Shown here in pieces: positions 1 through 11,900 of a stretch of 64,000 nt of DNA. This DNA is from Halichoerus grypus. Lineage: Eukaryota; Chordata; Mammalia; Carnivora; Phocidae. The translations under genes were made by a program, and so were the position numbers. The stretch is from positions 167,678,437 through 167,742,436 of the forward strand of contig NC_135715.1 of the NCBI RefSeq assembly GCF_964656455.1. Direction: 5' to 3'. Position 1 is the stretch's first letter, and every line of letters begins with the position of its first letter. Under the pieces are notes generated by a model, which made no database searches, was not told the DNA's origin, and saw only the letters and a list, made by a program, of their open reading frames with translations.

Positions 1-239
1 GCCATTTTGGATTTCTATCTTCCATTTTATTTTGTGCTTTTTATTTACTCTGCTTTTTACGTGTTTCTTTTCTCTCTTCTCTTCTTGTTCATTGACTGAG
101 TTTTCTCTAAATCCTGTTTTCCTTCTATTGGAAGGATATGGTTATCTTTGAAAATTTAACATGGATATTTGACTATTAAGAGTCATAATTCAATAAAATC
201 TCAACCCTCCTTTTGAACAGCAAAAGATCTTTCAAATGC

Positions 240-960
240 TACTCTCTTTTATTATACATTGTTATCACCACAATCAAGATAATGAACATATCTCCTTAAA
301 AGTTTTCTGTGATCCTTAGTAATTTTTCCCCTTCCCACCCACTCTTTCTCCATCCGCAGGCAAACACTGATCTGCTTTCTGTCATTATAGATTTGTTTGC
401 AGGCTTCTAGAATTTCGTATAAATGAAAACAGTCTTTTTTTTTTTTTTGGTCTGGCTTCTTTTATTCAGCATAATTATTGAATATATCAATAGTTCTGAC
501 CTTGTTATTGCTGAGTAGTGGTCCACTGCATGGATGTACACAGCTTGTTTATACATTCACCTGTTGATGGGCATTTGCATTGTTTTAAATTTGGGGCCAT
601 TACGTTCTTATTAAGTCCTTCTCTACTCCAAGATTATAAAAAAATAGCCAAAATGTTTTTCTAGTACTATTATGTTTTTATATTTTTATATTTAAATCTT
701 AATCTGTCTTGATTTTATTTGGTGAATAAAATATGATAATTTAAGATAGGCTAAATTATATTTTTCTGAGTACGTGAATTATGCCAATATTATTTATTGA
801 CTAATATATCCTTTGTACTAATTTAATGCATGACTTTTTTGATATATTCGGTTCTTATAAATATTTGAATCTTTTGTAGCTCCATATTGTATACCACTGA
901 ATTCTTGTCTATTCCTAAATCAGCACTAGTTGGCCAAATATTATTGTTGTAAAACACACA
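240..960 (-). mobile_element. Old L1 3-prime region fragment
   Basis: The plus strand at about 450-600 reads like the antisense of an old mammalian L1 3-prime region (Pol-free UTR with the TATCCATTCACC-type and GATGGGCATTTG-type motifs). Diverged, so bounds are rough. Confidence 0.5.
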
Positions 961-1144
961 TTAGCATTGGACAATTTACACCGTTTTACACTTCCTTTTA
1001 AATCTTTCTTGATTACACTCAAAGTTTTATTCATTCATCCAGTTAAATTTCAGAACAGTCTCATTGATTTATAAAAGATAAATCCCTTTGGAATTTCGTT
1101 CAGAATTTGTGATGCTATGATTTATAATAAGAAATATATATTTG

Positions 1145-1965
1145 GCCTTACTCCGTTTCTGTCAGTAAGCTCCTATGTCCTGAATGATGAAAGCAACAAA
1201 GGTGACTTTTGTTGTTAATGAGGTGACATGTGGACTGCACTTAAGACTAGAAGCTGATTGCCAGGAGAACCAACCATGTGATTAGAGGGTTAAAACTTTA
1301 AGTCCTGCACCTGATCTCCAGGAAGGGCTGGAGTTTGAATCAATTGCCAACGGCTAATGATTTAGTCAATTATGCCTATGTAATGAAGCCTTCAAAAGAT
1401 GCCAGAAAGGGTAGAGTTCAGAGAGCTTCTGGGTTGGTAAACACGGGGAGGTGCTGGGAGAGGACATGGAAGTCCATGCCCCTTCCCCATACCTTGCCCT
1501 AAGCATTTCCTCTGTCTGGTTGTGCCTGAGTTGTATCCTTTTATAATAAATCAATAATCTAGTGAATAAACAGGTTTCCTGAGTTCTGTGAGCCACTCTA
1601 GAAAATTAATTGAATTCAAGGAGGGGATCATGGGAACTTCTGATTTAGGACCTGTCATTACAAAGTACAGGTAACAACCTGGACTTGCAATTAGAATCTG
1701 AAGTTCAAGGGTGGGGTGGGGGAGGAGCACGTCATGGGAACCTCTAGTCTATGGCCAGTTGATTAGAAGCACAGGTGACAACCTGGTGTCTGAAGTAGGA
1801 GGGAGAGTAGTCTTGCAGGACTGAACCCTTAATGTGATGCTATCTCTGGGTAGATAGGTATCAGAATTCAGTTGACAGAGAACGGACCCAGTTGGTGTCT
1901 AGGAAAATTTTTTATGGTGTGGAAGCCCCACCCCCCCAACACATACATGTTGAAATTGGGTCCAG
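1145..1965 (+). mobile_element. LTR-like ancient repeat (family not named)
   Basis: Matches a recalled mammalian LTR-type repeat: a stretch ending in AATAAA-type signals at 1545-1550 and 1565-1570, followed by GAGTTCTGTGAGCCACTC, a pair of similar GGTGACAACCTGG / GGTAACAACCTGG motifs, and a GATGCTATCTCTGGGTAGAT segment. No retroviral genes adjoin it and no open frame of note is present, so it would be a non-coding remnant. Confidence 0.4.
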
Positions 1966-2059
1966 AACACAAAAGAGAATTACATTGAACTTATAGATTA
2001 CTGGGAGAGGGAGTGATGGAAATCTTTAAAATATCAAGAATTTATTCTAATAACAGTTT

Positions 2060-2220
2060 GGGGCACCCAGGTGGCTCAGTCAGTTAAGCATCCAACTCCT
2101 GAATTTGGCTCAGGTCATGATGTCAGGGTTGTGAGATTGAGCCCTGCATTGGACTCCATGCTCAGTGGGGAGTCAACCTCTCCCTCTCCCTGTCCCCCAG
2201 CTCCCTCTCCAAAAAAAACC
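2060..2220 (+). mobile_element. CanSINE (tRNA-derived), plus orientation
   Basis: Begins GGGGCACCCAGGTGGCTCAG, with the A-box and B-box region of the carnivore tRNA-derived SINE, a CT-rich body and a short A-tail. Shortened and diverged relative to the other copies. Confidence 0.85.
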
Positions 2221-2754
2221 AAAAGTTAGTTTGTTTATTAAGATTTTTTAAAAATGTTTTATAGTATTGTTTGTGGTGGTCCCCAAGTATCCCCAATTTC
2301 CTGTATTATCATTCTGTTGTAATAGGAGGGTGATGTTTAAGGCTAACCTGTGCCTGTGTGGTCTTTCCTAGTTTACCCTGATAGTGGTCATTCTTTAAAG
2401 TCATATAGAACAGTGATCCAATCTATGTTGAAAGTTAGATATTTCCTACCTATCACTGATACCAGTTGAGGTTAAATTGACATTTCTTTCCCCTAATTTT
2501 TGGAATAGATGTTTATCTTCAGCTTGTTGGGTCAATGTGATTTACATTTGAACATACTAAGTTATATTGTCAATTTTATTCCTCATCATTTTGCTCCCCA
2601 ACCCATGGCATTTACCTATTTGCTGTTACTTCTAATGAGCTCTTTTTTCTTTCCATTGTCAAAACGCATATTGCTTGTACGTACAAAAGACTTTGATTTC
2701 TCCATCTTTGTCTTGAATCCACTTCTGAAATTTTTTAATTCATTCAAATAAATG

Positions 2755-3027
2755 GAGATAGGCACTAATCAAGTAAATGATATAATCTCAAGTTATGCTA
2801 CATGCTATGGAGAAAATTAGAACAGGGTGAAGAGATGGGTAGTGGTGGAGGGAGGCCACTCTACACAGTGTTTGAGGAAGACCTCTCTGAGGGGATGACA
2901 TTGGAACAGAGCCTAGATAAAGCCTAGGCCTCAAGGGTAGACATTTCCACATAGAAAAAAAGCTCTGAAGCCAGCATAAGTTTGATGTAGTCAAGAGTAG
3001 TAAGAAAGCCAATGTGGCTGAAGCACA
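2755..3027 (-). mobile_element. L2-like element, first half (split)
   Basis: The plus strand carries the antisense L2 pattern (TAGGCACTAATCAAG, then AACAGGGTGAAGAGATGG, then GACCTCTCTGAGGGGATG and GCCAATGTGGCTGAAGCA). It continues at about 3880 after an unrelated block. Confidence 0.55.
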
Positions 3028-3879
3028 ACAACCAGATGTGTCAGGACTGGTCCAATCAGGAGAGAGAAACCAAATAGTAATTTGAACAGGGCAAGTTTAA
3101 TATAGGGAATTAAGTATAACAGGATTAGAGTATTGGAGTAGTAAGGGACTGGCTAATAAGAAGTAAAGAGAACTCTAAAGAATATAAGAATAGCAGATAT
3201 AATGGAGCAATCTCCAACTTTAGGGGTCGGACAAAACACCCAGGGGAGACCCCTTTCTCCCCAGGACTGAGATTATGACCCTGTTGGAGAGGGTGAAGTT
3301 ATGCCTCAATGGATGGCAGAGAGATCACCGTGGTGCTGCACCAGGAGAACTTGCTGGAAATCTGCCCTTTGGAACTTGTCAGAAATCCAACCCTCTCGGG
3401 TACTAGGGAAAGCTATTCATGGGGAGGTGTCTTGTTAGGGGCCCTCTGCTACAAAACTTCCAAAGGGAAGTGCCGGGGGGCTGTTGGCTGCCGGGTGCTG
3501 CTGGGTACTGGGCACTATGGGAGCTGAGCAAAGGGAAAGCTGTGAGTGCTGCGGAAGGCTGGTTCTAGAAAAAATGCCCATTCGGCAGAAGCCACGTGCA
3601 CTGCAGGAGCTAAGCACTAGACAACCCACAAACACTACAGGAGCCTGGTACTGGAGAAGCTGTACATGCATTGTAGGAATGTGCTGAGCAAGTACACCAG
3701 GGCGAGAAAGCAAAATTCTTTCTTCCTGCAATACCTTTTCCATTTCATCTACTGACCAAGCTAAACATCATGCCAGAAATCAATGGAAAAATATTTAAAG
3801 GTCCCTGGTCCATTTTCACAGAGCAAGAAGAAAGATGCATTTGGAGCTAAGAGGCAGCAAATAAATATTTGTACGCCAG
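3028..3879. mobile_element. Unclassified repeat-like block inserted in L2, with degenerate internal repeats
   Basis: About 850 bp lies between two halves of one L2-like element. It begins near TCAGGACTGGTCCAATCAGG. At about 3505-3690 it shows a degenerate tandem motif (CACTATGGGAGCT, CACTGCAGGAGCT, CACTACAGGAGCC, CATTGTAGGAATG) spaced about 35-45 bp. It resembles a mammal-wide repeat I remember but cannot name. Short overlapping open frames here look like chance. Confidence 0.45.
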
Positions 3880-4165
3880 GGCAATCATGGTAATGAGGTT
3901 GGACTGGTATGCACAGCCAGATTATGCAGGTCATGTTGACTACTATGAGAAGCTCGCATTTTATTTTAAGGATGATTTAACAATCCATTGGAAGGGTTTG
4001 AGGAGAGGAGAGGAGGAACCAGAGAAGAAGCAATGAGACTAGTAGGAAGTAATTACAATAAGCCTAACGCAAGATGTTGGTGTCTATGGACCTGATGAGA
4101 AGTGGTTAGGAGGAGACTCCATGGGACTTTCTGAAGGATTGAAAGTTGACATGCAGTTGATATTC
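3880..4165 (-). mobile_element. L2-like element, second half (split)
   Basis: Continues the pattern of 2755-3027: AATGAGGTTGGACTGG, CAGATTATGCAGGTCATG and CCATTGGAAGGGTTTGAG, in the order expected of the antisense element. Confidence 0.5.
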
Positions 4166-4651
4166 AAAGAGTATCCTAGGTCCCTGGAAAAAGGGTAAGT
4201 TCTAGCATAACATACATATATGGGAACTTCGCTGATTGTAGAAAACTTCTTGTATGACTGCCAACTCAGTTAAATAATTAGTATTGCAGCACCTTATGTG
4301 GTTGTGTTTTAACTTCTATGTAGTTTCCTACTTGTCAATCAAAATACTCAAGATTAGACCCAGACATGGTCTGGGTTTGCATATTTAAACTTTTTACTGC
4401 GACTCATGGTAAGAAATCTATTTTATGTCATGACTAATGACAATGCATGAGGTGAAATAAGTTTCATCAAGCATACAAATCCTTATTCCATTTGTTGCAT
4501 TCTGATAGTTTTTATTCTAGTTAACATTTCAATAGTAGTCATATACTTTTGAATTAATTTCTTGAAACAATAATGATCCATAACCTTCAGTTAAAAAAAA
4601 TATGGGTCTGGGAAGTTCAGGAAAACTTCTCTTCACTTCTTAGTAACTGCA

Positions 4652-4677
4652 TTTTTTTTTTTTTTTTTTTTTTTTTT
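4652..4677 (+). repeat. T homopolymer, 26 bases
   Basis: An uninterrupted run of 26 T. No SINE or L1 body was recognised on its downstream side. Confidence 0.95.
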
Positions 4678-5389
4678 GCTGAAGTTCTCCATGTGTGGGT
4701 TGTGCCATTTGCTAGTTGATAGCAGGGTACAAAAATTTCCCTTTTGCATCACCTAACTCAGGAAGAAACTGTGTTTGGGAGTTAAGTTTAGATTTTAGAT
4801 GTAAGGTTTCATTTTGGATCCTAGGAGCTCTCAGTTTATAATTTGTTGTTTATTGGCTGTCATTCATTGGACCATATGTTACTCAATATGAAGAAGTTAA
4901 ACTTATATATCTTCACATTCCCTAAGATACCTAGGATGATATATTATATTTAGTAATTGCGTAAACCTATTTTATAGTGTAATTAAGTTGAACACTAAAT
5001 AATGACTATATCATGTGTTTAAATTGAATAATAGCATTTCAGAACCTTGAGATTTTTTTAAATTAGTTATGCTATTTTATATGAATATATAGCTATAGAG
5101 TTTTCAAAATGATTTCAAAATTTTGAAAATTTTCTTCATAACCTAACTTTTGCTTGTTTAGTACTTCTCGGTTTCTTTGGTTCTTTTATATATTAGAATC
5201 ACCAATAATAGATTAAAATAGCCAATAATATATACAAATACTCCCATTTCTATCAAGGTAAAAAAAAAAAACTGATAGCATTGTATAAAAGGAACATCAC
5301 AATCTGAAGCTCATCTATTTCTATAGACTCTCCTCATCGCCCACCACCCAAATTACTCACCAGCTAATACCAATTGCTTACTCTCCCCC

Positions 5390-5580
5390 ACCTTCCCAAA
5401 ACTCATGATTTTGTTTTCTAACTCCACCTTTGTAGGCATGGTTTCCTCTGACTGAAATGCTGATGTACCCTCCTGCCCCATCCTCAACTTTGCCTAGCTG
5501 ATTCCTACCTATCCTTTAAAACTCTTTCTAACCTCTCTACTTCCAGGAAGTATCTAGCAAAAGTGAAATGAGTGAGACCA
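5390..5580 (+). mobile_element. L2-like fragment
   Basis: The order of motifs matches L2 3-prime sequence in plus orientation: CTGACTGAAATGCTGATG, CTGATTCCTACCTATCCTTT, CTTCCAGGAAGTATCTAG. It ends about 145 bp before window exon 1. Confidence 0.5.
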
Positions 5581-5724
5581 GTTGGGAGAATAGTAGAGTA
5601 AACTACACAAAAGATAAGTGGATGAATAAGTAAGCAAATGAGAAAAGCAGAGCTACAAGCCATATTGTGTCACCCCTTGGAATGTTTGCCAATAAAATCA
5701 TCTTCTTTCTGTCACTGGAAACAG

Positions 5725-5986
5725 AGCCTCTCTTGTGATACCTCCATGCCAAAGGTCCCGCTATGCCACCTACTTTGACGTTGCTGTTCTTCGCTGCCTA
5801 CTCCAACCCCATTGGTCTGAAGAAGGCACTCAGTGGTCTCTGATGTACTATCTACAAAGGCTGCGGCACATGTTGGAAGAGAAGCCTGAAAAGCCTCCAG
5901 AGCCAGATATTCCTCTCCTGCCCAGACCCAGGAGCAGCTCGATGGTGGCAGCAGCTCCCTCACTAGTGAACACCCACAAGACCCAA
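5725..5986 (+). CDS. UNC80: UNC80 window exon 1
   Basis: One leading base completes an arginine codon from the upstream exon, followed by window codons 1-87, beginning ASLVIPPCQRSRYATYFDVA. The acceptor is the CAG at 5722-5724 and the donor is GTAAGA at 5987, so the exon ends in phase 0. The middle (TQWSLMYYLQRLRHMLEEK) reads as solenoid helices. The proline-rich end (EKPPEPDIPLLPRPRSSS) looks like a flexible linker. A second AG two bases downstream (5725-5726) would break the frame, so 5725 is chosen as the exon start. Confidence 0.95.
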
Positions 5987-8900
5987 GTAAGAGAAACTCA
6001 GTCCATTGTCTTTTGAATCACCAACTTTGGCCATAACAGATTCTCTCTTTCTCCTATGCATCCATCTCTTTATTCCAGACTGGTGGATTACTCTGATACT
6101 ATTATCCTTTCCTTTCTATCTTTTATTGCTAGACCCTTTTGCTTCTTTCTTAGCATCTAATTTACCATTCAAAGAAGGGTATCTAAATACCTCTTACTCA
6201 CACTAACCTAGAGTTAAGACTCTGTTGATCCAAAATAATGGAAAATTTCCCAGTTGAAGTGCTAGTTAATAGATAGTTCTCACATACAACTGTTAATTAC
6301 TGATATCATGAAATGTGTGACACTAGAATTTTACTGAATATGGTTTACCTTCTTTTGCATAGCTCAAAATTTTTTAGCACCTCAGGATCGTAATTAGAAA
6401 TATTGCCTTTGGATATATGGTCTTGCTATTTATTACAGATGTTTGGAAAAATAAACTGACTGTGTACCAATTTGATGACATCCCCCTGAAAATCACTTTT
6501 TGATAAATGAATGTGCTAATATCAGCTTGAACACTTTTTCTTTCCCTCTTTCTCATTGATACCATGTGTGCTGGATATGTAGAGAAAAAAACTGTGCTTT
6601 GCAGTATGTTCCAGTTGTTTGGTTTACTTAAATATGAATTGGCTATGTCTGAAAAAGTCTACATATTCTGAAAATAAACATGAGCAATATTAGAGCAAAA
6701 AGGAGAGATACTCTGTTTTAGTAGTAGATGATTCTGCCCAAAATAAAAATCTCCTTTGGTGAACCATTAAACAGAAAAACTTTTTTTAATGAAAAGAGAA
6801 GATGAGATACCTGTCTCCTCCCTCATTTCTTAGCTTTCCCAAATATGGAGCTTCACGTTCTCATTGTTAAAAACCCCAGACAGGGGTTACAGTTAATATA
6901 TAATGTATGTCTTGCATAGCAGGATATGGATTTTAAAAGTCGAGACCCACAAGTTAAATACTTCATAGATATCAAAACATTAGACACATCTCTGTTAAAA
7001 ATGTGACATCTCAATAAGAAAAGTCTTTGGATATAAAGCCTTAAGTCCTTGATTGTGAAGTCTACTTTTATTGTCTATTAAGGATCTCACCATGAAGTGT
7101 AATGAAGAGGAAAAATCTCTTAGCCCTGAGGCCTTTTCTAAGGTTTCGTTGACCAATTTACGTAGGTCTGCAGTCCCAGATCTTTCTTCAGACCTTGGCA
7201 TGAACATTTTTAAGAAGGTGAGTAGAACCACTTATGCTCTTTAATATTTTGGTAATTGAAAAAAATCAGTAGGACATGAGGTCATGCTGCAGAAAGGGGT
7301 GGGTTGGGAAAGAAACCTTGAGGAGAGAGGTCAGCCCCCACTTATAGCACTGGCTTGCAGCATGACCTTGTGCGAGTCCCTCTGTGCACCTGAATGTTTC
7401 CCATTCTCAATGTTACCAAGCTCAATCCTGATGATGTGGGTAGAGTGTTTTCAGTAGTGTGGTAGTGGAGGTAGTTGTGGTAGCTGTGATAGCGACTTAT
7501 ATTCGTATGGTTCATTTCATTTTATCAAGCATTTTATATAAAGGGTTCTCATTTAATCCAATGAGATCCTAAATTTCCACATTTTGCACCTAAGAAACTG
7601 AGTCTTACTGAAGGCTTACTCAGAATGATGGGATCATCATGGAATATTTATTCTTGAAGTCATCTCCAATTTAAATACAACAAAACAAACAAAACTCTGT
7701 AAATAAAGTAGTAAATCCTTATAACAAATCACTATATTTCCTACCCTCACAACTTGTTATAGGTCTTAGCATAGGTTTCCATTTAATAAACATTTATTAT
7801 GCATCCACTAGAACTCTAAAGATGAGAAATTAAAGGTGGAGTCGAGTGTGCACTTAGGAGTCACCTAATCAGGGTTCAAATTCTTGCCCTGCCACTTGTA
7901 ACCTCTGCGATCCTGGTCAAATGATACTAGGTATCAGTTTCTTCATTTGTAAATTGGGTACATAATATACTTACTTCAAAAGGTTATGAGGATTAAGTGA
8001 GATAATGCATGTAAAGTCCTTACTGTGCCTGGCACTTAGTAAGTATTCAATAAATGTTAATTATTCTCAAAAAAGAAAGGAGCTGAGCCTTAGAAATTTT
8101 GGTAGTTTGTGAAAGGTTGAGTCCAAACTCAAAACTAGGTCTTGTTCAAGCTAGTTCATGCTTTTATGAATCCACCATTCCACCTCTCTTTTTGTAAATA
8201 TATGGAGCAAACCAGCTAGGAAATAATATGTGTAGAATAATGTATGTGTAGTAGCTTCATTTTCTATTTTTCAAAATGATTAGTTCAATTGTGTTCATGA
8301 AGGACACAGAACATATTGTTAACTTCTGTATGAGCTCAGAGTGTTGCTATGCAAGCAGTCATGTCTACCTTCATTGCTAATGTAATGATAGGCAAGGGCT
8401 GTAGTTTTTCTAAAAATGTCAATCATCCGGGGGGGAATACGTTTTCAGTACAGACTACACGTGAGAATCTCTGGGGAGCCATAAAAAATTCATGTGCCCA
8501 GGCCTGAACCCAAACCAATTAGGTCACAATTGCTGCAGGTTAGGCCCAGATATTGGTATATTTTAAAAGCTTCCCAAGAAATTCTAAACTCTTATTTATA
8601 CTGGATTTTGAACTTGTTTGGTAGGAGTAATGGGTTTGTACCAATTCATGCTTTGTATCTTTTTTGACTCTCCTTATGGACAGTGGCACACACTTGAAGT
8701 CATCTGGCTGGAAAAATTGATCTCAACCCTGGAAAAATGGAACAGAAAATACTGGCTGGTCCAAGGGGTGACTCTAGGATCCTATACTCTAGCCCATGAT
8801 TCTCAAATTTTAGCATTTATCAGAATCACCTACAGGGCTTATTAAAACACATACTGCTGGGCCTTACCTTCTAGGTTTCTGATCTAGTATGTCTGGGGTT

Positions 8901-11900
8901 GAACCTGAGAATTTGTATTTCTTTTTTTTTTTTTTTTTTTTAAGATTTTATTTATTTGCGAGAGAGAGAATGAGAGACAGAGAGCATGAGAGGGAGGAGG
9001 GTCAGAGGGAGAAGCAGACTCCCTGCTGAGCAGGGAGCCCGATGTGGGACTCGATCCCGGGACTCCAGGATCATGACCTGAGCCGAAGGCAGTCGCTTAA
9101 CCAACTGAGCCACCCAGGCGCCCGAGAATTTGTATTTCTAATAGTTTCCCAGTTGACACTGATGCCGCTGGTCCAGGGACAAGCCAACCCAGCAGAAGGA
9201 CCCAGGGAATATGTTACCTTTTGCTTTGTTTCTTTCACTCTTTTAAGGCATTATGGAAATTTCAGCCATCTCTATTGAGTGATACTCGTTGACTTTCTGG
9301 GTCTCTGCTTCCTGGAACATTTCTGTATTTTACTGCAGATTATGGAGCCCTTTGGGAAGTAGAATGTCACCTCTCCTTTGGCCTGTGCCTAATCCTTTAC
9401 CTCTCATCCTCATAGTTCAAGAGCCGCAAAGAAGACCGAGAGAGGAAAGGCTCCATCCCATTCCACCACACAGGGAAGAGGAGGCCTCGAAGAATGGGAG
9501 TGCCATTCCTACTTCACGAGGACCACCTGGATGTGTCCCCCACCAGAAGCACATTCTCCTTCGGAAGTTTCTCTGGGCTTGGAGAAGACAGGCGAGGCAT
9601 TGAAAAAGGAGGCTGGCAAACCACCATTTTAGGTGACAACAAGGACTTTTCAAAGTAGGGCAGAACTTGAGTGACCTGTTTAGAAATCTGGATCTAGGGC
9701 TCTGGGGCAAATCTGCATCTTTCTTGAACAGTTTAGTCAAGAAATGTGGGCCCAGATACTAGCTTCTAGTACCAAAGGAATGCAGATAATTTAATTAAAA
9801 ATGGAAGAACCCTGTAATTAGGCAGGTAATGGCCCTATTTCTTAAGGACTCTAGATGTGGAAATGTGGCCTTAAATGATCTTGTGCATTAGCTTTCATTG
9901 TGAATCCAAAGGCAGACTTTAATTTGGATATTAGAAAAGGAAGATGTAAAAAAAAGAAAAAGAAGCTTTTTTTTTCCTTTCTGGATGGCATATTAAGAAA
10001 GCCAGCTTAAAATCAAGAAACTGGCAGCTAACTGGGATTCCATATATGGTTTTTGACATTTGGCTTAGATTGGGGCTGATCTTTTTTTTTTTTTAAGATT
10101 TTATTTATTCATTTGAGACACAGAAATACAGAGAGAGAGAGAGATCATGCGCAGGGAGAGAGGCAGAGGGAGAGGGAGAAGCAAGCTCCCCGCTGAGCCA
10201 GGAGCCCGACATGGGGCTCAATCCCAGGACCCTGGGATCATGACCTGAGCCGAAGGCAGACACTTACACATCTGAGCCACCCAGGCGCCCCAGATTGGGG
10301 CTGATCTTATAACAGGCAGCTTCATCCATCATCTTGACCCTGACTATTCCGAGAATAAATCCAATGCCTGCTACTTGGCTGTGCCTCATGCACTTCCTAA
10401 TGACCCTTTACTCTCCCTGCCGTCCTTTGGAAAGACAACATCTCAGCAGAGATTCTTTCATTTTTAAACCTTCTTGTGGTGCTCTTGTCCATCTCAGGGA
10501 AATTTACCCGTCGGGGCAGTTCGGACGCAGCCACAGAGATGGAGAGCCTGAGTGCCAGGCACTCCCACTCCCACCACACCCTGGTGAGTGACCTGCCAGA
10601 TCACTCCAACAGCCACGGAGAAAACACTGTCAAGGAAGGTGGGTCGGAGGCTGCACCTGCAGGCGGGAGTTCAGGTTCCTTTTCCTGTTTCCTGTTTTTA
10701 CTCCATGTTCCATCTTCATTGCAATCTGGCTCCTTGTACTTTTTGAAAACTTGCATTCATGTATTACATTGCTGGGTAATTTGCTTGTGAGCCATTCTTG
10801 GGATTTTCTTAGTAGCAAAAGCTATTTGATGGCACACTGCAAACTCCGTACCTCTCAGAGGTGAAGCAAGCCATTCATCTTTGTTTTCAAAAGGTCATAG
10901 ACCCACGGGGCTAGAAGAGACTTGGAAGACAGTTACATTCAGTACTTTGGTCCCCCGTATGATGTCCCTTGAAAGGGCTTGTCCACCTTCAATGGGAGGA
11001 AAGTCACTGCCTTCCAGGGCTCTGGATTCTTTTTTCAGACAGCTGCTGTTTCAAATAAGTGCCTTATATGCTTTATGTGGAGAAAACATGTGTGTCTGGG
11101 TGGAATCTGAAATGGGCTCTTATTCTGTACTCTTAACCTATGGGTAGAAATCTAAGCCCTCTTTTCCGTGGAGTATGTTTCAAGTATTTGATGATGTCAG
11201 TTAGTTACCAACACAAACTCATGTTCCATTACTCTTGAACAAAGGAGAAAAAAGTCCTCCTTATTTGCCGTTGCTTAAATATGCTAGATAAAACCAAATA
11301 TTTTACCAGCCACAAACTAGTGGGGAAATACTTCAACTAAACCAGTTGCTAAAATAATTAGCAAATCCTGAATATGCATAGATCCTACTGTATCAGTAGG
11401 ATCTGCCATTTAAGACTGGGTAAAATCCACCTGTCAAAGTTAAACTCTAGCCTGGGTCTTAAGGAAGCCAGTTGGAATTCACAATTTCTATAATCTTCAT
11501 TATTTACCAGATGTTACATGGCCTTAATGCTTGAGGCAATTCTGTATGAATTGAGAATAACTTTGAGACTACAAGTCAAACATCACCTCAGCTGTGATTG
11601 TGGTCAGGAGAGTGTAACTGTCTGACACGATGTCACTAGCTAATATGGGGAAAATTAAGACATTGCTTTCTTTTTATTAGTGCGATCCCAGATCTCCACA
11701 ATCACGGTTGCAACCTTCAACACTACCCTGGCATCGTTCAACGTAGGCTACGCAGACTTTTTCAGTGAGCATATGAGGAAGCTCTGCAACCAGGTGCCTA
11801 TCCCGGAGATGCCACATGAACCCCTGGCATGTGCGAACCTGCCCCGAAGCCTCACAGACTCCTGCATAAACTACAGCTACTTAGAGGACACGGAACATAT

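Larger units (their letters stand above)
1..5724 (+). other. UNC80: UNC80 intron (3-prime part) upstream of window exon 1
   Basis: No coding exon of the expected preceding UNC80 sequence was found. The stretch holds an old antisense L1 piece, an LTR-like repeat, one CanSINE, an L2 copy split by another repeat, and a second L2 piece near 5390-5580. A 26-base T run sits at 4652-4677. The part at about 4170-5330 is AT-rich with nothing recognised. Confidence 0.8.
7218..9415 (+). other. UNC80: UNC80 intron, window exons 2-3
   Basis: A 2.2-kb intron built largely of old repeats: two MIR-like pieces, two MER5-type DNA transposon fossils, and one antisense CanSINE inside the second MER5. Confidence 0.85.

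Noticed and set aside
3309..3743. Overlapping open frames on both strands near 3309-3743 as a possible gene or upstream UNC80 exon.
   Set aside because: They fall inside a repeat-like block, have no resemblance to UNC80, and the expected preceding exon sequence is not there.
11382..11403. Small inverted repeat as a terminator or microRNA hairpin.
   Set aside because: The arms are only about ten bases, with no flanking stem as in a microRNA precursor, and intrinsic terminators do not apply to a Pol II intron.
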